39,891 bases of DNA from Oligoflexia bacterium. Lineage in GTDB: Bacteria > Bdellovibrionota > UBA1018. Positions 8,736 to 17,729 of this stretch are shown here, one piece after another. The notes below the pieces were generated by a model. That model was not told the origin of the DNA, made no database searches, and saw nothing but the letters and a program-made list of their open reading frames with translations. The number at the start of each line of letters is the position of its first letter. Position 1 is the first letter of the stretch. The position numbers and the translations under genes are program-made. The stretch covers positions 1-39,891 of the forward strand of contig JACMNQ010000081.1 in NCBI GenBank assembly GCA_014378465.1, in the 5' to 3' direction.

Positions 8736-11537
8736 ATGAAATTCAAAACTCCCGCTCTTGCGAGTGCAGTGGCGCTTGGCCTGACTCTGACAATGACCTC
8801 GTGCTCCAGCACCCCGACCCAACCGGCAGAAAGCGCTTTCGTTCAGGAAAGTGAACACTCCTACTCGGCTGAGCAGCGCAAGCGCATGCTCACTCGTGAG
8901 CAGGCCATGGTGCGCTCGAAACAGATTCAGCGCGTCTCGTACAACCTCTGGTTTGACCTCGACAACCAGCACGAGGACTTTCAGGGCCGTACCGTCATCA
9001 ACTTTGAAGTCCGTGAAAAATACCGAAGCCTGTCGAAAGATCTTCTGCTCGATTTTTCGGGTGGCGCCATCAAGAGCGTCACGGTCAACTCCAAGGCGCT
9101 GACCGCTGAACAGCTGAAGTCAAAATACGACGGCGACAAATTCAAATTTTCGATGTCGGATCTCAGCCGCGGAGCAAACCGCATCGAGATCGCCTATTCT
9201 CACCCCTACAGCAAGGACGGACGTGGAATTCACCGTTTCAAGGATCCTGTCGATCATGAAGTCTACCTCTATTCCGATTTCGAACCCTACGATGCCCACC
9301 TGGCGTTTCCCTGCTTCGATCAACCGGACCTGAAAGCGTCCTACGAACTCACGGTCGAGGCCCCGCCCGAATGGGAAGTCATCGGCAACATGGCTGAGCG
9401 TGAAGTCTCCAACGTCGATGGTCGAAGGAGCTGGCAGTTCCCTCCTTCGCCGGTCTTCAGCACTTATGTCTTCGCCCTGCACGCAGGTCCCTATAAATCC
9501 TGGAAAGGTGATGCGAACGGAATCCCGCTGCGTCTTTTCGCCCGACAGTCCCTCGCCCAGTATGTGGACGCGAAGGAGTGGCTCGAGACCACCCAGCAGG
9601 GACTCGAATTCTACAACACCTACTTCGGCTTTCCGTATCCCTATTCCAAGTACGATCAGATCATCGTGCCTGACTTCAATGCCGGCGCGATGGAGAATGT
9701 CGGAGCAGTCACTTTTTCAGAACACTTCATCTTTCGCTCAAAAGTGATCGAAAGCCGGAAGCGCTCCAGGGCCGACACCATTCTTCATGAGATGGCCCAC
9801 ATGTGGTTCGGCGATCTCGTGACGATGCGCTGGTGGAACGGACTCTGGCTCAATGAGAGCTTCGCGACCTTCATGGCAGCCAAGGCGATTGATGAAGGCA
9901 CCTCCTTCAAAGGCTCCTGGCAGGACTTCTTCGCGGGAGAAAAAGTCTGGGCGTACCGCGAAGACCAGCTCGTGACCACTCACCCGATCGAAGTCTCCGT
10001 GCATGACACGGAAAGCGCATTCTCGAATTTCGACGGAATCACTTACGGCAAGGGTGCATCCGTATTGAAGCAGCTCAGCTACTACATCAGTGACGAAGAC
10101 TTCCGCGAAGGCCTTCAGCGCTACTTCATCAAGTTCGCCAACCGCAACACGACGCTGGCGGATTTCATCAAGAAGCTCTCTGAAGCTTCCGCCCTCGACC
10201 TTTCCAGCTGGCAGAAGTCGTGGCTCCAGACCTCCGGAGTCAATACGCTGGAGCCCGTGTGGGAGTGCGATGCGGACCAGAAGATCTCGAAATTCCTGCT
10301 CAGGCAGGCGGAAGGCGTGACGCTTCGACCTCACAAGACTCTGGTCGCATTCTACCGCCGTGAAAAAGGCGGCGAGGGTGCCCTCCGCGTGAAGGAACCG
10401 GTTGCCACCAAGAGCGGCGAAAAGGCTTCTGGCTCGAAAACCTCCGACACTTTCACGGTTGAGTACTCCAAGGCTGAGACAGAAGTGCCCGATGCGATCG
10501 GCAAGCCCTGCCCGGCTTTCGTATTTCCCAACGAGAAGGACTACGACTACGTCAAGGTGGTGCTCGACGCCAAAAGTCTCGGTACCGTCAAGCAGAGTCT
10601 TTCCAAGATTGAAGATCCCCTCACGCGCCAGATGCTCTGGCACACGCTCTGGGAAATGGTCCGTGATGGAAAACTCAAGGCGCAGGATTACGCGGACATC
10701 GCCTTTCAGCACATGACTCACGAGAAGGACACCAAGATCATCGAGAAGATCCTGGGAACGCTCTCTCGACCTGGCACCTCCTTCACGGTCTACAAAGTGC
10801 TCATCGGTCAGGATCAGGTGCAGTTCGCGAACCGTCTTGAAAAGATGACTCGCGCTCAGCTTCTGGCAGCTCCTGCCGGCAGCGATCTGCAGCTCCTGTG
10901 GTTTCAGGGCTTCGTGACTGCGGCTCGCAGTGATGAATCTCTGAAATTCCTTTCGGGACTGCTTTCAGGCAAACAGAATCTGAAAGGATTCAAAGTCGAG
11001 CAGGAGCGTCGTTGGGAGATCATCCGCATGCTCGCGAGAAATGCCGATGCTCAGACTGAAGTGCTGATTGCCGCTGAACTCAAGGCGGACAATACCGATA
11101 TGGGGCAGAAGCAGGCCATCATGGCCGAAGCGTCCGTACCTCAGGGTGAAAACAAGGCAAAATGGTTCCGGATCATCACCCGCCAGACGGACAATGCGGA
11201 AGAGAAAGCCTACAATCTCTCCAAACTGTCCGCGGCGATGAACCGCTTTCACCTGAGTGGACAGGAAGAGTTCTCCAGCCGCTTCGTCGAACCGTTCTTT
11301 GATCATCTGGCGAAAGTCATGACGAGTGAAACGGACGAATACCTTTCTGATTTCTCGGGAGAGATGTATCCCGCGATCTGTGACCAGAAAGTGGTTGATG
11401 CCACGACGGCCTTCCTGAAGAAATACGAACAGGCACCTGCCACGGTCGTCAAGCACCTCAAGGTCATGCGTCAGGAAGAAGAGAGATGCCTGAAAGTGAA
11501 GGCGTACAGTCAGAACTCGGCTGCAACTCGTTCCTGA
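8736..11537 (+). CDS. M1 family metallo-aminopeptidase, lipoprotein (PepN-like)
   Basis: A 933-residue zinc aminopeptidase that removes N-terminal residues from peptides. The N-terminus is a lipoprotein signal with lipobox LTMTSC (Cys23), so it is predicted to be membrane-anchored in the envelope; standard PepN is cytosolic. Domain order: N-terminal beta domain, GAMEN exopeptidase motif at 317-321, zinc motif HEMAH at 351-355 with the third ligand E374 in WLNES, then the ERAP1-like alpha-helical C-terminal domain. AAGGAG (8717-8722) overlaps the end of the preceding gene, 13 bp from the ATG. It lies 17 bp after the dCMP deaminase gene and is probably co-transcribed with it. Envelope peptide scavenging fits a predatory or saprophytic life, but that is inference. 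Confidence 0.93.
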   Translation: MKFKTPALASAVALGLTLTMTSCSSTPTQPAESAFVQESEHSYSAEQRKRMLTREQAMVRSKQIQRVSYNLWFDLDNQHEDFQGRTVINFEVREKYRSLSKDLLLDFSGGAIKSVTVNSKALTAEQLKSKYDGDKFKFSMSDLSRGANRIEIAYSHPYSKDGRGIHRFKDPVDHEVYLYSDFEPYDAHLAFPCFDQPDLKASYELTVEAPPEWEVIGNMAEREVSNVDGRRSWQFPPSPVFSTYVFALHAGPYKSWKGDANGIPLRLFARQSLAQYVDAKEWLETTQQGLEFYNTYFGFPYPYSKYDQIIVPDFNAGAMENVGAVTFSEHFIFRSKVIESRKRSRADTILHEMAHMWFGDLVTMRWWNGLWLNESFATFMAAKAIDEGTSFKGSWQDFFAGEKVWAYREDQLVTTHPIEVSVHDTESAFSNFDGITYGKGASVLKQLSYYISDEDFREGLQRYFIKFANRNTTLADFIKKLSEASALDLSSWQKSWLQTSGVNTLEPVWECDADQKISKFLLRQAEGVTLRPHKTLVAFYRREKGGEGALRVKEPVATKSGEKASGSKTSDTFTVEYSKAETEVPDAIGKPCPAFVFPNEKDYDYVKVVLDAKSLGTVKQSLSKIEDPLTRQMLWHTLWEMVRDGKLKAQDYADIAFQHMTHEKDTKIIEKILGTLSRPGTSFTVYKVLIGQDQVQFANRLEKMTRAQLLAAPAGSDLQLLWFQGFVTAARSDESLKFLSGLLSGKQNLKGFKVEQERRWEIIRMLARNADAQTEVLIAAELKADNTDMGQKQAIMAEASVPQGENKAKWFRIITRQTDNAEEKAYNLSKLSAAMNRFHLSGQEEFSSRFVEPFFDHLAKVMTSETDEYLSDFSGEMYPAICDQKVVDATTAFLKKYEQAPATVVKHLKVMRQEEERCLKVKAYSQNSAATRS

Positions 11538-11580
11538 TGATCACTCCTGATGCAATTGAGCTTCATTGCAGACCCTGCGT

Positions 11581-11617
11581 CCCGACCTGAGCGTACAAGG
11601 TGTGCGCTCGGGTCGGG
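11581..11617. repeat. Strong 13-bp hairpin in the gap after the aminopeptidase gene
   Basis: Arms CCCGACCTGAGCG (11581-11593) and CGCTCGGGTCGGG (11605-11617) pair over 13 positions with a single G-T wobble and an 11-nt loop. It starts 43 bp after the aminopeptidase stop. There is no T-run on either side, so it is more likely an mRNA 3'-end stabiliser or Rho-dependent end than a classical terminator. The rest of the gap 11538-11830 shows no supported gene. Confidence 0.55.
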
Positions 11618-11830
11618 GAAATCTCTCGCTGGCCCGGGCTTCTCAGAAGATCGATCCGGGGCACCGGCAACTTTCTGGCACGCTCCTTGTTCGGGGCCGA
11701 TCCGGCGCCATTAAAATCAGCTACCTGCACTCGATGGGATAATCCTTTCCTTCCGAATCGGACTCCCGCTATCCTGTCTGTGGCACCGGTTGCAACGAAT
11801 TGAACAATCCATGGCCAGAGAAGTAGAGCA

Positions 11831-13996
11831 GTGATGAAACCTTCATTTTCACGTGATTCGTTCCGCTTTTTGAGCGCTTCTCTGCTCCTGCTGAATGCGG
11901 GCTGCGGAAAATCCCTCACCCAGCTCTTCGCGCTTCAGCCGCCGTCCTCTCCGGAGGTCAACACTCCGCCTTCAGTCCTGCCCGCAGTCGTCCCCACCCA
12001 TGGGCTGGCCCCGAACTGGAATGACTTTGTTCGTTCGAGTGATCCAGAGGTCACCTGCGTCGGCACGGAAACGGATTGCATTCATGGAGGCGAACTTCGC
12101 ACCGTGTTTGTCCCCGATCAGGGGAGCTGTGCGGATCTGGTCATGATCGATACTCTCGAAGCTTTCACCTGGACCTGCCAACTCAACTCGGGTGCCGTGA
12201 AATTTCAAGGCGTGTTGAAAGAATCCAGAAGCCTGGCGGATCTCATCGAACGCAAAGACAGCGTCCCCACGTGGAAAGAAGCTGCAGTCACCCTCTCCCG
12301 GAACGGCGCGGTCCGCGGACGGACTCAACCCGCTCACTGGTGGACCAATCCGCTCGTGGCGCTCCCCGACTCCACTGCAGCCACGGTCACCTTGAGCTCC
12401 CCTTCGACCGTGTACGTCGCTTTGCTTTCGGGACCGACTCGCGGCTACAATGTGAACGCGCCAAAAATCTCGATCGTGATCCCGAAAGGCATCACGCTGA
12501 TCGGAACTGCCGGGGCCAATTACAATTGGCCATCGATGTCCGTGAACTCCCCCACCTCATCCGGGATGTTGGTCGTCGCGAAGCAACCCTTTGTTTCCAT
12601 TGAAGGTGGAAATGACTGGTCCTTTGGAGAACTGCCGACCGGTGACGCAGCTCATCCCTGGAGTCTCGACGGAAGCAACCTGTCCCAGAACCTGATTGCC
12701 TACAAGAATTCCAACTACATCCGCATCAGAAACCTGAATCTGACCAACTCGGCTCAGCACTCACTCCTGCCACAAGGCTCGATCGGCATGAGCATGCGTC
12801 GCCTGAACATTCACGGCTCCCATTTCTTCGGGATCTACGAAGCCGATTCGAAGTACTCTGAGTACCGCGACCTCAATATCTACCAGGCGGCCAATACGGG
12901 TCTGGTATCTTTCCGCAGTGACCACACCGCCTTCAGGAATCTCTATTTCTTCGATGACCTTCACGGTTTTGCAACCGGCGAGTCGTCCAACTCGATCGCT
13001 GATCGGATCACTGCGCGAAACATCTCCTCCATTGCCACCTCCATGCGCTCCTCCCATGGCTGCACCTACTCGAACTTCGATGTGTCTCGGAGTGGCTACG
13101 GCCTTTATCTCTACGGAACAAGCGCGGGTAATCAGTACCGAGCGATGACGTTTCAAAATGGCACTGAAAACGGAATCGTGACTGAAGGCTCGGTGAGCAC
13201 CACCCTTTTCGAGAGCATCCTGGTGGCCAACAATGGACTTTCTGGTTCCTCCGATCGCGACGGGATTCAGGAAGCCAGCGTCAGTACGGGCGGAAATATC
13301 TACAGGAACATTACCGCCACGAACAATCTGGGAAATGGACTTTCGATTCAGTCCAAAGGGGCGGTCCTCAGTGGCATCCTCTCGGTGAACAATGGCGGAG
13401 ACGGAATCCGCCTGGCAGCACCCTCGACAGCAGTCACGTCGTCCACTGTCATGAATAATTCAGGACATGGAATCGAACAGGATGATGCGACTGCGAACTC
13501 CGGGGCGGTTTACCGGGAGGTCTCGGCAGTGAACAATGCGCTCGATGGCTTTCATTTCACTCAAGGACCCTCAGACGCAAACCTCGACAGAATCTCCGTC
13601 GGTGATAATGGTCAATATGGAATGTACTTCGGAGACACTGCTCTGAGTTCAAGCGTCTTGCTCTCAGGCGATTTATTTTTTTCCTCAAATACGATGACAG
13701 CATGCCGCTTGCCAGCCGGGGGGCTCACCGGGATCACCGACACGCTCTGCACTCCCGGCAGCACTTCGACTGCAGTGATTCACTCGCTTCCGTCTCTGCT
13801 TGCCAACTTCAAGGGGCCCGTGATTCCATCCGCCCAAACCGGCGACTCGCGGCAGGACTATGCAGCCCTTTTCAACTCTCCCGGCTACTGGTCCTCACTG
13901 GTACAGTCACTTCAAGCATGGGGCAAGGACAGCGGCGGCCGAGGCCGTTGTCTGCCTGGAGAACTCTGTCAGATCATGGATTTCGGCAGGAACTGA
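11831..13996 (+). CDS. Lipoprotein with right-handed parallel beta-helix repeats
   Basis: The 721-residue product begins with a lipoprotein signal and lipobox LNAGC (Cys25). From about residue 150 onward it is made of short beta-helix (PbH1-type) coils: repeated segments such as NYIRIRNLNLTNS, YSEYRDLNIY, HTAFRNLYFF, GNGLSIQSKG and GDGIRLAAP spaced about 20-25 residues apart. Such folds are typical of polysaccharide lyases, pectinase-like enzymes and surface adhesins. No catalytic set could be identified, so an enzyme activity is not claimed. Two ATGs are adjacent (11831 and 11834). A short palindrome and T-run (13998-14019) follows the stop and may help end transcription before the convergent mgtE. 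Confidence 0.8.
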   Translation: MMKPSFSRDSFRFLSASLLLLNAGCGKSLTQLFALQPPSSPEVNTPPSVLPAVVPTHGLAPNWNDFVRSSDPEVTCVGTETDCIHGGELRTVFVPDQGSCADLVMIDTLEAFTWTCQLNSGAVKFQGVLKESRSLADLIERKDSVPTWKEAAVTLSRNGAVRGRTQPAHWWTNPLVALPDSTAATVTLSSPSTVYVALLSGPTRGYNVNAPKISIVIPKGITLIGTAGANYNWPSMSVNSPTSSGMLVVAKQPFVSIEGGNDWSFGELPTGDAAHPWSLDGSNLSQNLIAYKNSNYIRIRNLNLTNSAQHSLLPQGSIGMSMRRLNIHGSHFFGIYEADSKYSEYRDLNIYQAANTGLVSFRSDHTAFRNLYFFDDLHGFATGESSNSIADRITARNISSIATSMRSSHGCTYSNFDVSRSGYGLYLYGTSAGNQYRAMTFQNGTENGIVTEGSVSTTLFESILVANNGLSGSSDRDGIQEASVSTGGNIYRNITATNNLGNGLSIQSKGAVLSGILSVNNGGDGIRLAAPSTAVTSSTVMNNSGHGIEQDDATANSGAVYREVSAVNNALDGFHFTQGPSDANLDRISVGDNGQYGMYFGDTALSSSVLLSGDLFFSSNTMTACRLPAGGLTGITDTLCTPGSTSTAVIHSLPSLLANFKGPVIPSAQTGDSRQDYAALFNSPGYWSSLVQSLQAWGKDSGGRGRCLPGELCQIMDFGRN

Positions 13997-14017
13997 GCGA
14001 AGGCCTTCGAATTCTTT

Positions 14018-15346
14018 TTACAGCAGGGTCCCGCCCAGGATCAGGCTTGCCACCGTGAAGTAAATGACGATTCCAGTGACGTCAACGATGGTCGCGACCA
14101 ACGGTGCCGAAGCGCTTGCCGGATCAAAACCCAGGCGCCTGAGAATGAAGGGAAGCATCGACCCTGCGAGAGATCCCCAGAGAACGATTCCGATCAGGCT
14201 GCCTGAAACCGTCAGGGCGATCAAAGCATAATGCTCGCCGTAGAGCGTGGCACGAGTGGGCCAGACCATGATGCGAATCAGTCCGATGGTTCCCAGAATG
14301 AGACCGAGCGCAAGACCCGAACAGATTTCACGCGTCAGCACCCGCCACCAGTCCTTGAGTTCCACTTCGCCCAGCGCCAGAGATCTGATGATGAGGGTGG
14401 TCGCCTGCGAGCCGGAGTTCCCACCGCTTGAAATGATCAGCGGAATGAAGAGCGCAAGCACCACGGCCTTGGCGATTTCCTTTTCGAAGTAACCCATGGC
14501 AGTCGCCGTGAACATCTCGCCCACGAAAAGAACGGCGAGCCACCCTGCCCGCTTCTTGATCATCTGGAGCATGCTGACCTGAAAATAGGGAGCGTCGAGA
14601 GCCTCAGTCCCCCCCATCTTCAGAATGTCCTTGCTGAATTCCTTCTGCGCGACCCCGATGATGTCATCAATGGTGACAATCCCCTGCATGCGCCCTTTGG
14701 GGTCCACCACCGGAATCGCCGTGAGCCCCGACTGTGAAAACTTTCGGCTCACCACCCTCTGATCACAGTTCTCGGGCACCGTGACGGTCGCGCGCTGCAT
14801 GATCTGCTGGACAGTCCTGTCAGCGTCTGCCCTGAAAAGATCTCGAAAGGAAACCACGCCGAGAATTCTCTGATCAGGATCGAGCACGTACGCAGTATAC
14901 AGTGTTTCGACCTGGGTTCGGGCCTGGGCTTTGAGGTAACTGATGGCTTCATCCCCCGTCATCTCAGGCCTGAGACGGACGAAACGAGGATTCATGAGAC
15001 CGCCTGCCTGATCTTCGGCATAGGCCAGAAGTGCGGTGACTTCCCTGCGCGTCCCTTCGTCCAGAAGCGTGAGCGCTTTTTCACGCAGTGCTCGTGGGAG
15101 CTTCTGCACCAGATCGGCTGCATCATCGGGTGCGAGAATCCGGATCCAGGACCGCTTTTCCTCTTCCGGGATCACTTCGAAGATCGGCACCTGATCGGAA
15201 GCGCTCAGACCGAGAAAGAGGTCTTCAGCTTCCGTTCGCGACAGGCGTTTGAAAATCGCTTTCCGTGCGGCAATTTTGAGCGAGGGCCAGGATTCGATGA
15301 GTGAAGATACGATGGGTGCATCAATTTCCTGGGTCTGGCTTTTCAT
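14018..15346 (-). CDS. mgtE: Magnesium transporter MgtE
   Basis: A 442-residue Mg2+ channel of the inner membrane. Order: N-terminal superhelical regulatory domain (about 1-125, with repeated LxxxEE/DDAADL segments), paired CBS domains (about 130-250, GVVSFRDLF and GIVTIDDIIG), a connecting helix, and five transmembrane segments (about 265-442). The pore motif region GGNSGSQATTLIIRSLALGE matches the family's GGNxGSQ signature. The cytosolic domains close the pore when Mg2+ is high. A CCAGGAGG lies upstream of the ATG. No M-box-type leader could be recognised in the 188 bp before it. Confidence 0.95.
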   Translation of the reverse strand: MKSQTQEIDAPIVSSLIESWPSLKIAARKAIFKRLSRTEAEDLFLGLSASDQVPIFEVIPEEEKRSWIRILAPDDAADLVQKLPRALREKALTLLDEGTRREVTALLAYAEDQAGGLMNPRFVRLRPEMTGDEAISYLKAQARTQVETLYTAYVLDPDQRILGVVSFRDLFRADADRTVQQIMQRATVTVPENCDQRVVSRKFSQSGLTAIPVVDPKGRMQGIVTIDDIIGVAQKEFSKDILKMGGTEALDAPYFQVSMLQMIKKRAGWLAVLFVGEMFTATAMGYFEKEIAKAVVLALFIPLIISSGGNSGSQATTLIIRSLALGEVELKDWWRVLTREICSGLALGLILGTIGLIRIMVWPTRATLYGEHYALIALTVSGSLIGIVLWGSLAGSMLPFILRRLGFDPASASAPLVATIVDVTGIVIYFTVASLILGGTLL

Positions 15347-15432
15347 GTGTCGTTCTTAGCCTCCTGGAGCAGGTTGCGCAAACAAACTGTGGTGACTCCT
15401 GGCATCTCTCCGCGCTTCCAAGGACAGAGCGG

Positions 15433-15473
15433 TTTCTGGGGTGAGCGCACACACTGTACGCTCAGGTGAGAAA
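15433..15473. repeat. Nested inverted repeat between xth and mgtE
   Basis: TGAGCG (15442-15447) pairs with CGCTCA (15459-15464), flanked by an outer TTTCT (15433-15437) and AGAAA (15469-15473). The result is an imperfect stem with a GGGG/GGTG internal mismatch. It may end xth transcription or be part of the mgtE leader. The remainder of 15347-15534 shows no gene I can support. Confidence 0.3.
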
Positions 15474-15534
15474 ACTTTCCTCTGCCTGAGCCGACGCCCT
15501 CCTGAGCCGAACGCACGCGCGAGGCGAAATCCTG

Positions 15535-16371
15535 TCAGGACTTCAATTCCAGCAGTACCGGGCAATGATCGGATCCCCGGACCAGGTGCTGAATCTTTGA
15601 GGCATGAAGGCGATCCGCGAGTTCCTGGTTCACACAGTGGTAGTCCAGGCGCCATCCGATATTTTTTTCACGCACACCGGGACGGTAACTCCACCAGGTG
15701 TAGAAGTCCCCACCCTTCTCAAAGTGCCTGAAAGTATCGACAAAACCGTTTTTCAGGAACTTGCTCATCCACTGGCGTTCTTCCGGGAGAAATCCGGCGT
15801 TCTGAAGATTCGTCTTGGGATTCTTGAGGTCGATTTCCTGATGAGCGATATTAAAATCACCACAGAGAACGACATTCTTGCCTTCGGCGACGAGATCCTT
15901 GCAGAACTTCATCATGGCATCACAAAATGCGACTTTGTAACCGAGCCGGGTGTGCTCGCGCTGACTGTTTGGAAAGTAAGCATTGATCACGGTGAAGTCC
16001 GCGTACTCGGCGACGATCACCCGTCCTTCAGTGTCGAAATGTTCATACTCGGGAAGATATAGTGAAGAAACGGCAGTTTCGGAAGGAGGCACACTCCTGT
16101 GAGGAGGACGAATGATTCCACTGAAGCCTGCGGTCACCCGGATCGGCTCCTTCTTTGAATAGATCGCCACACCGCTGTAGCCGGGTTTGACGGCCGAATT
16201 CCAATAGGAGTGGTAACCCATCGGATGAAGGTGCGCTTCTTCGAGCTGTTCGGGAAAAGCCTTGATCTCCTGAACACACACGACGTCGGCACTCTGGTTT
16301 TCAAACCACTGGCCAAAGCCGTGCTTTGATGCCGCTCGGATACCGTTCACATTCCAGGAGATGAGTTTCAT
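15535..16371 (-). CDS. xth: Exodeoxyribonuclease III (AP endonuclease, Xth/ExoA family)
   Basis: A 278-residue Mg2+-dependent repair nuclease that incises abasic sites and has 3'-5' exonuclease activity. Start ATG 16371 (MKLISWNVNGIRA) is chosen over an upstream ATG at 16434 because GGAAAGG lies about 8 bp before it and family members begin there. Motifs: N7 in SWNVNG, E35 in CVQEIKA, NAYFPN, GDFNIAH, WRLDYHCVN and the catalytic C-terminal GSDHCPVLLEL. The gene lies 34 bp downstream of the glycosyltransferase gene on the same strand and may share its transcript. Confidence 0.95.
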   Translation of the reverse strand: MKLISWNVNGIRAASKHGFGQWFENQSADVVCVQEIKAFPEQLEEAHLHPMGYHSYWNSAVKPGYSGVAIYSKKEPIRVTAGFSGIIRPPHRSVPPSETAVSSLYLPEYEHFDTEGRVIVAEYADFTVINAYFPNSQREHTRLGYKVAFCDAMMKFCKDLVAEGKNVVLCGDFNIAHQEIDLKNPKTNLQNAGFLPEERQWMSKFLKNGFVDTFRHFEKGGDFYTWWSYRPGVREKNIGWRLDYHCVNQELADRLHASKIQHLVRGSDHCPVLLELKS

Positions 16372-16405
16372 GATGTTGCCTTTCCCTGCTTGAGTCTGTT
16401 TTGTC

Positions 16406-17674
16406 TCACAGGGGTTTGGAGTTTTTAAGCTCAATCCAGCGCGAAAAGTATTTCGTGCTCTTGTGCTGGTGATGAAGAAGCATGCGGCCGATCAGGTTCT
16501 TCCGGCGTCGATTGAGCAGGTCCGACCTCAAGCATTCGAAAATTTCGACCAGACGGTCGCCGTTGGTCTTCAGATCGTAGAGCTTCTGGATCAGCTCACG
16601 ACCCGCATTCGCATGAATGGAAAGGAGCTCAAAATTCGCATAGAGCTGGATCGCAGCGTCTGCCAGATCTTTCGCGGATTGGCTGATGACCCCTGGAAAA
16701 TGTGCAGAATCCGTCATCCCTTCGGCCCCGATCGGGGTGGTGATGACCGGAGTTCCCACGAGCCAGGCATCTCCGATCTTGCCCTTGATGCCAGCGCCAT
16801 AGCGCAACGGTGCCAAATTGATCCGGTAGGCTCTCAAAGTCTCAAATTGGTCGGTGGCCCAGCCTTTGACCCTGAATCCGGTCTTCGGGTTGTCGAGTTG
16901 CATCACATCTTTGGAAGGATAGGCACCGTAGATATGGACCTCAGCGGCAGGAAGAGCCTTGCGAATCAACGGCCAGATTTCCTGGTGCATCCAAAAAACG
17001 GCGTCTTTGTTCGGCGGATGCCTGAAGTTGCCGATCATCACGAAATTTTTTTTCTCTGAGGGATCGCCCAGGTTCACGAAGCTCTGAAACTTCTCAGCTG
17101 AATATGCAAATCGGTTGAGCTCGAGCAGACTCGCCGGCACCTGAAAGCGAGTGACAAGAAGCTGCAGTTCGAAATCGGAAATCATCAGAGTCAGATCACA
17201 GCGGTAGACTGAAGCGATCTCCCGAAGCGAATCCTCGGTATCGAGCTCGATGGCTGCAGTTGCGATCGCCTCGAGGGAGGCGCCGGCCTTGAGGGCGTCC
17301 ATCCGTCCCCTGCGCAGAAAATGGAGGTCAATCGTATCGAGCACGCGCACGCTCTCGGGTGAATGCTCTTGGACTCTCCAACCAAACTGTTCTTCCGTCA
17401 CGAAGCGATCAAAAATCACATAGTCCGGGAGGAGTTCACTGATCCATGAATCAAAAGCGGGATCATTCGGCTGAACCGTTCGTACTGCCACACCCATCTG
17501 GGAAAGTTTCTCCGAGTGCTCGCTCTCCTTTGAAGGACAGGCGAAGGTCACGGTCCAGCCGTGAGACAGATAGATCTCGATGAGAGCCATATCGCGCAGT
17601 CCAGCCGCGGATGACCCGGGTTCAGGCCAGACGTAGCCGATGATCAGAACAGAGGAGGTTCTTGTGGATTTCAC
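16406..17674 (-). CDS. GT-B fold glycosyltransferase (GT4-like)
   Basis: A 422-residue protein starting with GTG at 17674 (AGGTGA upstream). The N-terminal Rossmann-like half begins VLIIGYVWPEPGSSAAGLR, typical of the acceptor domain of group 1 glycosyltransferases. The C-terminal donor domain shows FVMIGNFRHPPNKDAV, VHIYGAYPS, the APLRYGAGIKGKIGDAW segment and GTPVITTPIGAEGM, the usual nucleotide-sugar binding region of the Glyco_trans_1_4 type. Substrates unknown; envelope or extracellular polysaccharide synthesis is likely. It lies between an unrecognised gene (55 bp upstream) and xth. Confidence 0.85.
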   Translation of the reverse strand: MKSTRTSSVLIIGYVWPEPGSSAAGLRDMALIEIYLSHGWTVTFACPSKESEHSEKLSQMGVAVRTVQPNDPAFDSWISELLPDYVIFDRFVTEEQFGWRVQEHSPESVRVLDTIDLHFLRRGRMDALKAGASLEAIATAAIELDTEDSLREIASVYRCDLTLMISDFELQLLVTRFQVPASLLELNRFAYSAEKFQSFVNLGDPSEKKNFVMIGNFRHPPNKDAVFWMHQEIWPLIRKALPAAEVHIYGAYPSKDVMQLDNPKTGFRVKGWATDQFETLRAYRINLAPLRYGAGIKGKIGDAWLVGTPVITTPIGAEGMTDSAHFPGVISQSAKDLADAAIQLYANFELLSIHANAGRELIQKLYDLKTNGDRLVEIFECLRSDLLNRRRKNLIGRMLLHHQHKSTKYFSRWIELKNSKPL

Positions 17675-17729
17675 TGGCCCGAGTTGTCACCTGAAACGGC
17701 AGCCGATTCCAGAGAAATTTTTGGGGATT

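Noticed and set aside
11563..11919. A 118-codon minus-strand frame across the gap and the start of the beta-helix gene
   Set aside because: It overlaps the lipoprotein signal region of the beta-helix gene on the opposite strand and shows no domain.
15347..15534. Possible Mg2+ riboswitch (M-box) ahead of mgtE
   Set aside because: Only one modest nested inverted repeat is visible, nothing like the multi-stem M-box, and the leader is short.
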